A stretch of DNA of 64,000 bases from Alentia gelatinosa (taxonomy: Eukaryota; Annelida; Polychaeta; Phyllodocida; Polynoidae). How positions within the stretch are numbered: the stretch's first letter is position 1; every line of letters begins with the position of its first letter. The translations under genes were made by a program, and so were the position numbers. Under the pieces are notes generated by a model. It saw nothing but the letters and a program-made list of their open reading frames with translations, was not told where the DNA came from and did no database searches. Shown in pieces: positions 58,029-64,000 of the stretch. The stretch is from positions 27,809,300 through 27,873,299 of the forward strand of contig OX465581.1 in NCBI GenBank assembly GCA_950022655.1, read 5' to 3'.

Positions 58029-58242
58029 CTGTAAAATATTCAAAGTACCCAAAATACAAATGAGTATTGTATAGAAACTCATAACAAAGAAATTGGTGTT
58101 ATTGCGAGCCTAGGGACTACTGTTATACCTAGAAGAACGGGTGATTTATATCATTTTAGTATAAATATAGGAAAAAACTAAAGACCAGGAAGTATAATGC
58201 TCACTTGATTACTTTGCCGTTCGCTGCTATCCCAATAAAGTT

Positions 58243-61200
58243 TCATCGCCGTTTTTTCTTCTCCTGTTTTCTCCGGGAATTTGTTTCTGATTGTTGCTTT
58301 GCCGTGGCACTTTGTTGACCATCTATATCCTCTAAACTCTCCTCCTGTGGTAATGGAAAAGAAATTGCTTACAACTCTGATGCAGATCATTAAAGTAGGG
58401 ATGACGGAACTAATTAGATTATACATACTTTATATTTCAAACTAACAAATATAACCTTTTGCAGTGTTACCACTTGCATCATATGTTTCACCCATGAAAA
58501 GGAAGAATTTGTGTTTTTCGCAACACAGTGTGTTGTCTTCTTTTTACCCAGAGATAAATAAGCAATAATAGTATCCTTTAAACGTCAGACGATCCTGTCA
58601 AGACGTTCTATGACCAGAACGCTTGTGATATTATTATTTGGTAATCATTTGGATTTTGTCCACCTTACGTAATACAGAAATATTCTCTTCTTGAGGTAAT
58701 TGTTGAGATCGGAGGTAGGAGAGGCTGCATAGATTGAGCTTGATTAAAAACACAACCCTTCATTATCCACATGTCCACTCTGAGGGCTTGCTTAAAGGAT
58801 TAGGGGGTAATAGAATAAAGGTGTTTTTTTACAGTCTTCTTGAAGATAAGGGAATCACTTTGCCATGCCTCCCAATAAATAAAAAACAGTTGTCTTCTTC
58901 AAGATAAGGGAATCACTTTGCTATGCCTCCCAATAAATTAAAAAAACAGTTAGTTATGGATATGGTACTCTTCTACTGGAAATGGAGACTAGAAGCTATT
59001 AATGAAGTCGTAAGCTATCAGATATGTTGAGACATACCTAATCAATTAGTCTTCATACCATATAATTTCAGTTTGTCAAATTAGCACTTTTATTGATGAC
59101 TGGCGAGGTCACGTAATACATAGCAGTAGGCTTACACAGGGTTATCACATAATCAGATTAACTGTTATCAGACTGATGTGGTTATTATTACTGTTTTAAC
59201 CCTTTAAGGGCAGATGATGCCTTAAGGCATCATCCGGCTGGGGGCGGATGATGACTTAAGGCATCAACCGGCCGAGGGCGGATGATGCCTTAAGGCATCA
59301 TTTGCTGGATATTTATGAAATTGCTTTTGAAAAAAAATATCTTTTAAAAAACTTCAAATTTGCACAGAATGTAGGTATAACATCATATTATGGAATTCTA
59401 AATAGTATAAATAGGAATAATGAGGATAATAAATTATATTACGTGTAAAACCTTCGAATTTTGAGTCCAGAGGATAATGCCCCTGTCCCCTAGAACTGTA
59501 CACAGTCTCTAGTAGCCGTCTCCAAGAGTCTAGTTCTGCCATAGGCATCCGTCCTTAAAGGGTTAAGACTACCCTTCCTGCAGGGCAGGGTCTTGTCTAC
59601 AAAGATGTTGTGATAATCATTAATACTATTTTTATTGCCATTGGTTGATAACAAAATGAAACACAATCACAGAGATCCAGACACATTGGGGGAGTTTCCA
59701 CTGAGCCAAGGTACTACTTCCGGTAAGTCATGTCAACAGCCATGAAAACATCACTAATGTTTGGCATAGTAGATCTAAAGTGTGTGCTCCACCCGGCCGG
59801 CGGTTTGGCGTGAAAATTGTGATATGCGGCCACCACACAGTACCATATGGCAGTGCCCGTGTAAACCGGCACAGTTGAGCGGGTACATCCCCAAACGGCA
59901 TTGAACCGACGATAGATTAGGTTTTGCTGGTTACTAGCCAGCCATCACCACCATTCATCGGGTTTGTACACTATAACCAATGGCCATCCTATGCTTATTT
60001 GAAGCTATACCGCCGATCCGGTGGAGCACTAGCTTTAACACTGAAAATATGACAAGTGCTACAAATAATAATAAAACACTTCATGTCCTGTCTCCAAGTG
60101 CCTGTGTCACAAAATGAATATCACTTAACGGAAACGGTTAGTATAGCCTGATTCTGTATGGTGGAAACATTGGCATTGACCATTGGATGCTGTTTGCCAA
60201 AGCCCACTGCTCCGCTTCCAAACTCACTTGATAATGCATGTACATTTGAAACTGTCTGGCCTGATGGGACAGACTTGATTGTATAGTATTTGATCTATTA
60301 TAACTGGTAAGGCACACCCTACTATTTGATATTTCATATCTAATGGAACAGACTTGGCTTAAATCACCCAAACTAAATACATTCCACAGAGAAGAATATA
60401 CTCAGGACTACACGATCAGCTCCTCCAAATTGTGTTTGTGAGACATTCATTCATACAGACAGAGGCAAAGACAGACAGAGTCGAACATGCAGATAGACAG
60501 ATAGGGACACAGAGAGTTGACAAAGAGACAGACAGAGCGAAGATATATTACACAGGGATGTCAGTTGAGGTCATGAACATAAATAGGGAGGTTTAAACCA
60601 CTGTTAATTTGTGTGAATGAGGCCCAATTTATACTAACTTTTGTTTGAGTAAGAAAAAGGAATTTTATAAACTGAATTTCTTTTCTTTCTTTAATTCAGT
60701 TGTTAATACAGGTGTTGCCGTTCAGCGCCGCCTAATGGCCCACTCTCTAGATACGCGGCCGCTCGGACAAACACGGCCGAGTCAGGCGGCTTGTATATAG
60801 AGACAAACAGCAATCACACCTAAAGTGTGAACAGTGGGTGTGATTACAGGAGTGTTGTTTTTTGACAGATAAGATTGTTGGAGCAAACTAGGGCATTGTA
60901 TTAACGAGTCTTGGCTGTCTAAACTTTATAGTTGATAATCATCTTGGTTTTAACTTGGAAAAAGATAAGCATAATATAGCTAGGCCTGCCAATGTATTAG
61001 TGTGTATGCAGTTTTGGTGCCCCTGTGTTATCTAGGGTATATCTAAAGTATCATTGAGGTGATATGCATGTATGATACATCAAATTGTAGCTGGAATACC
61101 ATAGAATACGATGAAATCATTGTTATTTCTCTGAAAATGAGATACATGGGTCTTATGATCGTATTAGGCTCATATACTGAGTGATCCAATGCTAAGGAAT

Positions 61201-62455
61201 ACGTTGCCAAGTGAATGTTTGGCTTCAGCCTTGGCGTAGCTAGGGAGATAAGGTGCGGCACCGGCCTACGGAAAAAGGCCTATTGAATACCGTAGGCCTA
61301 CTGTAGACACAACAATCAGATCACCCTATTACTTTATACACTATAGAGAATGGCAGTTGAACCAGATTGAGGTAAGAAATGTCAAAATCACCAATTTCCA
61401 TTTTAATGAGACAATGGGTAGGTTCCTCAATCTCTAGAATGCCTTTTCATTTTAAATGAATTAGGATGGGCCGGGGTGAAATACGTTGTTCCCCAAAAGT
61501 GATAACACCACATGCCTTGACTGAAGTATAGTAAACACCCATATCATACTTGATTCAGAGATTAGGATAAACTATACAAACAATCAGGTTCGATCAGTAA
61601 ATATTAAAGCAGCTTCCCTCCTTCTACACAAAAGACTACATATATGGTAAATTGATATTAATTGATAAGTTGTCCTCTACATTTCATAATATATGAGAAC
61701 AAATATCAAATACATAGGCCCAAAGAACTCTCGAGTGTTTTTTGAAAGTGTCTTTTAAAATTCCAACAAATGGCATACCTGGTATAAGATCTAGTTATAA
61801 CTTATATATCTATACAGTAGCCTACGCGGTACGTTGTCTAGATCTATGCACTAGGCTCCTATTGCTTAATCATTATTTATCTTTATCTAATATTTGATGA
61901 AGATGTATTGCGGGTTTTTTTTTCATTATAAATGGAAACAACATTAGCTCCCAGCATAGCAGTGAGCCGTATATCTAGGGTCAATTTGGGAAGGCACTTT
62001 AGAGGTTGTGTAGTGTGCTGTGATATGTCTCTCCACATCAACAACAGATGTAGGCGACTCCGATCCTCTATTATCGCTCAGTACGGAAAAGATGTTAGCT
62101 GATATTCAACATCAATGCCACGTCGAGATTCGCTGTCGATGGTGTATATGGGTGTTTTTGAACACATGCCCGGCCAGTTTGTAATACATAAACACAATAA
62201 TGGTTATCGTTCTGTTTAACCCCAATGTCACATTGTTACGATATGGGTAACTAATATTGTAATAGGCCTCCACATTCACATTTCCTTTTCAGTCCATGAG
62301 AATTCGCATAAACTTACCGGTTCCTCCTCCTTTGAAGGCACCAGGATGACAGCAAATATGCAGATCAACTGAAATATAGCACCCATGAAGAGACCGTAAT
62401 GTAAAAGGGTATCCAATAAGCCATTTCCAGTGGAATCAACCAAATCCGAGTCCAT
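58243..62455 (-). CDS. MANBAL: MANBAL (UPF0239) small membrane protein, 2 exons, 79 aa
   Basis: Exons are 62455-62318 (46 codons, phase 0, donor CCG|GTAAGT) and 58344-58243 (acceptor CCACAG|GAG, TGA at 58245-58243). Residues of about 17-40 contain the family hallmark LLHYGLFMGAIFQLICIF, a single membrane-spanning helix. The end is polar and then strongly basic, RRKQEKKKRR, as in vertebrate MANBAL, which is about 85 aa. The function is poorly known; the topology suggests a tail-exposed small membrane protein. The intron is 3.97 kb and holds several MITEs. It shares a short upstream region with a plus-strand gene. Confidence 0.88.
58831..58950. repeat. Tandem duplication of a 55-60 bp unit
   Basis: Two adjacent copies read ACAG-TCTTCTT-AAGATAAGGGAATCACTTTG and CATGCCTCCCAATAAATAAAAAACAG with few differences. 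It is non-coding and lies in the MANBAL intron. Confidence 0.8.
59200..59562. mobile_element. Intact piggyBac-like MITE
   Basis: Exact TTAA sits on both sides (59196-59199 and 59563-59566). The left end is CCCTTTAAGGGCAGATG; the right end, complemented, is CCCTTTAAGGACGGATG, 15 of 17 identical. Three GATGCCTTAAGGCATC-type palindromes follow the left end. There is no coding capacity. Its termini define the family found degraded at 14671, 19308, 27194, 27956 and 43973. Confidence 0.8.
59777..60036. mobile_element. MITE with GTGCTCCACCGG ends
   Basis: Left TAAAGTGTGTGCTCCACCCGG and the complement of the right end, TAAAGCTAGTGCTCCACCGG, match apart from small indels, and pairing continues into a CGGCGG block. 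It resembles the element at 50504-50935, so the two are probably one family. It lies in the MANBAL intron. Confidence 0.55.
60460..60545. repeat. Degenerate GACAGA tandem tract
   Basis: Repeated ACAGACAGAG and GATAGACAGATAG units form a decayed microsatellite. A CAGGGATGTCAG start of the CAGGGATG family follows at about 60553. Confidence 0.6.
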
Positions 62456-62834
62456 TTTCAAGCACCTGCAAGGAGTATTAAGTTCAGAATTTCCCCACAA
62501 GATGGGGTATCATTCGGATGATTCGGCAAGTACACACAAGGCGGGCGGGAGACTTTCCTCTGTACCCAAAGAACGGTTATAGTTCTTTGTCTGTACTCTG
62601 CTCTGTACATAATTAGTTTTCTCTTCAGTTAATTTGCCTGGGTATTTACTGCTACGATAGCAGTATTTTCAATGTATAGATGCAACACGATCACTTTGCA
62701 GAAAAAAAGAAACAAAAACGTTGCCATGACGACGTCACACATGACGGAGTTGCACTTACTCTTCGATCAAAACGTTGGTCAACTATTCACACAAACTTGC
62801 AAATATTAAGACTTACCTGGAATAGAAAGACAGT
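62456..62834. promoter_or_regulatory. Bidirectional promoter between MANBAL and a divergent gene
   Basis: Only 379 bp separate the two start codons. The segment has G+C-richer patches (GGCGGGCGGGAGAC at about 62540-62553) and CATGACGACGTCAC-type CRE-like sequence at about 62725-62738, typical of housekeeping bidirectional promoters. No TATA box suits either start. Confidence 0.45.
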
Positions 62835-62990
62835 ATGTCTAACCAGCCGCGAACCAAGCCTTCATGGAAAAATATAGTGAAACGCCAGCCCGTCAAACCC
62901 AAGGACAACACCGAGGAAACTAGAGGTAATTCGGAGTATGTCGGGACACCGTCATCGGACGAACAGAGAGGAAACACGCAAAGTGATGAG
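62835..62990 (+). CDS. First exon of an unidentified gene
   Basis: An ATG at 62835-62837 opens 52 codons that end exactly at GATGAG|GTAACT, phase 0. The peptide has a basic start (MSNQPRTKPSWKNIVKRQ) and a polar, acidic, disordered-looking remainder ending GNTQSDE. The position opposite MANBAL across a short shared promoter supports a real gene. No family is recognised, and further exons lie beyond the window or were not found. Confidence 0.5.
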
Positions 62991-64000
62991 GTAACTGATG
63001 CATAATTATATGGAGACAGGGTTAGGGTGCCTGAATATAATATGATCCAAGGTGTTTTGGTGTGTTCAGACACACTGAGTTCGTACAGATTAACCAAGTT
63101 CTGGCAATTGAGATTTTAATGAGATTTTAATGGCAGTCAAATTACCCCCCTGCTGAAGCAAAGAATAGTTTATTTGCCAAAGTACCACCCATCCTAGACT
63201 TGATCAATGTTGATGAACGAGGCAATAGATCCACACACTACCACGCACGGGCACACGGGATAGCCATCGGATGCAGCTCACTCCTAGTATTTTTGCCCCA
63301 TAGACTTAACATTGGAAATTCCTACTCAACGCCCATGGAGTACTATCAGGGGCCAAAACCTTTTGAAAGTGGGGGTAGGGGGTGCGACCTGAAAAAGGGC
63401 TGACCTTATTCTCACATGGTTAAAATTCAGACTTTGATATCGGTCTGTTATGCTAGGTTTTCACCATCACCCCAACAAAATGACAAAAATCACTGTCGGG
63501 ACGACGACAGTGATTTTTGCGCAAATCGGAAGTTGATGTGGAATTTTCATTACTTTTTTTAATGTTTTTTCATTACTCTGCTTTAAATGGCCCGTCAACT
63601 TAAGGCTCACCATGTTCCATTAAGGCTGCTGTAGATCAACATGGTCTTGTTGGGGTCTGCTTGGCATGCCGCTGTCGCTCAACGGTGCATCGACTTACAT
63701 TCAAAGCCTGACAGGTCACCGACAAGTTCATGTTAATGTAAGGTCACTAACTTCTGTCACGACTCTGAACCCTGTTCACTTACAATTACTTACAATGCAC
63801 AGGTCAAGTTAAGGCAACATAAGGTAGGTTACAGCTGAATGTGGTCCCTCCCTCCTTTTTGCGCTCCGACAGCTGCACAACAGCTCCCAGATGGCATACT
63901 TCATGTATAAAAGTGTGCTCCACGAGGCTTAACTCAGTGTCTCCCAGTGTGTTCGAGAAGCAGCACCCTCAAAGTACACAGCACCGGTTTTCACAATAGG
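62991..64000 (+). other. Probable intron with LTR-like end fragment
   Basis: No further exon of the preceding gene is recognised. From 63840 a segment starting TGTGGTCCCTCC carries a TATA-like GTATAAAAG (about 63905-63913) and a CAGTGTCTCCCAG stretch. This is similar in plan to the solo LTRs at 17944 and 26591, but it is cut by the window edge. Confidence 0.3.

Overview
This 64 kb window is nuclear DNA from an invertebrate animal. Genes have many short exons with GT-AG introns, A+T-rich introns and intergenic DNA, AATAAA signals, and a very high load of small inverted-repeat transposons, LTR-like pieces and retroposed 3' ends. I see no bacterial operons, rRNA or CRISPR. I cannot name the species; a marine lophotrochozoan or similar invertebrate is a guess.

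I built gene models by eye from splice sites, reading-phase continuity and protein motifs. Left to right: (1) an SH3-domain first exon on the minus strand (3406-3212) whose gene runs off the left edge. (2) A complete-looking 8-exon RecQ-type DNA helicase on the plus strand (4169-17446, 533 aa) with all helicase motifs intact. (3) Tail-to-tail with it, a 5-exon minus-strand gene (28925-19639, 1069 aa) joining a SANT/Myb-like DNA-binding domain to a large domain resembling DUF6589, which looks transposase-like. (4) A repeat-rich stretch without confident genes, 29-34 kb. (5) A 21-exon kinesin-14 on the plus strand (33969-56244, 896 aa) with an unusual N-terminus: a myristoylation-like start, aromatic-rich modules, coiled coil, then a C-terminal motor. 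(6) A MANBAL (UPF0239) ortholog on the minus strand (62455-58243, 79 aa) with a possible alternative last exon at 58028-57861. (7) A divergent plus-strand first exon (62835-62990) of an unidentified gene.

The most interesting part is 4-29 kb, where a RecQ helicase and a SANT-DUF6589 protein lie tail to tail. A helicase beside a DNA-binding, transposase-like protein could be a DNA-mobilising pair or a domesticated remnant. This is inference; I found no convincing terminal repeats around the pair. The same region is packed with MITEs and LTR-like elements. Three of these abut functional boundaries of the SANT-DUF6589 gene: its stop codon lies inside a TTAA target site, and two splice donors have insertions about 10 bp away.

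Elsewhere the repeats fall into recognisable families: TTAA-flanked piggyBac-like MITEs with GATGCC palindromes; CAGGGATG-ended elements repeated in helicase introns; modular elements sharing a TTTATCCTACC end; a Harbinger-like MITE with a TTA duplication; GTGCTCCACCGG-ended elements; and an 827 bp fold-back nested in another repeat with a 3-bp target duplication.
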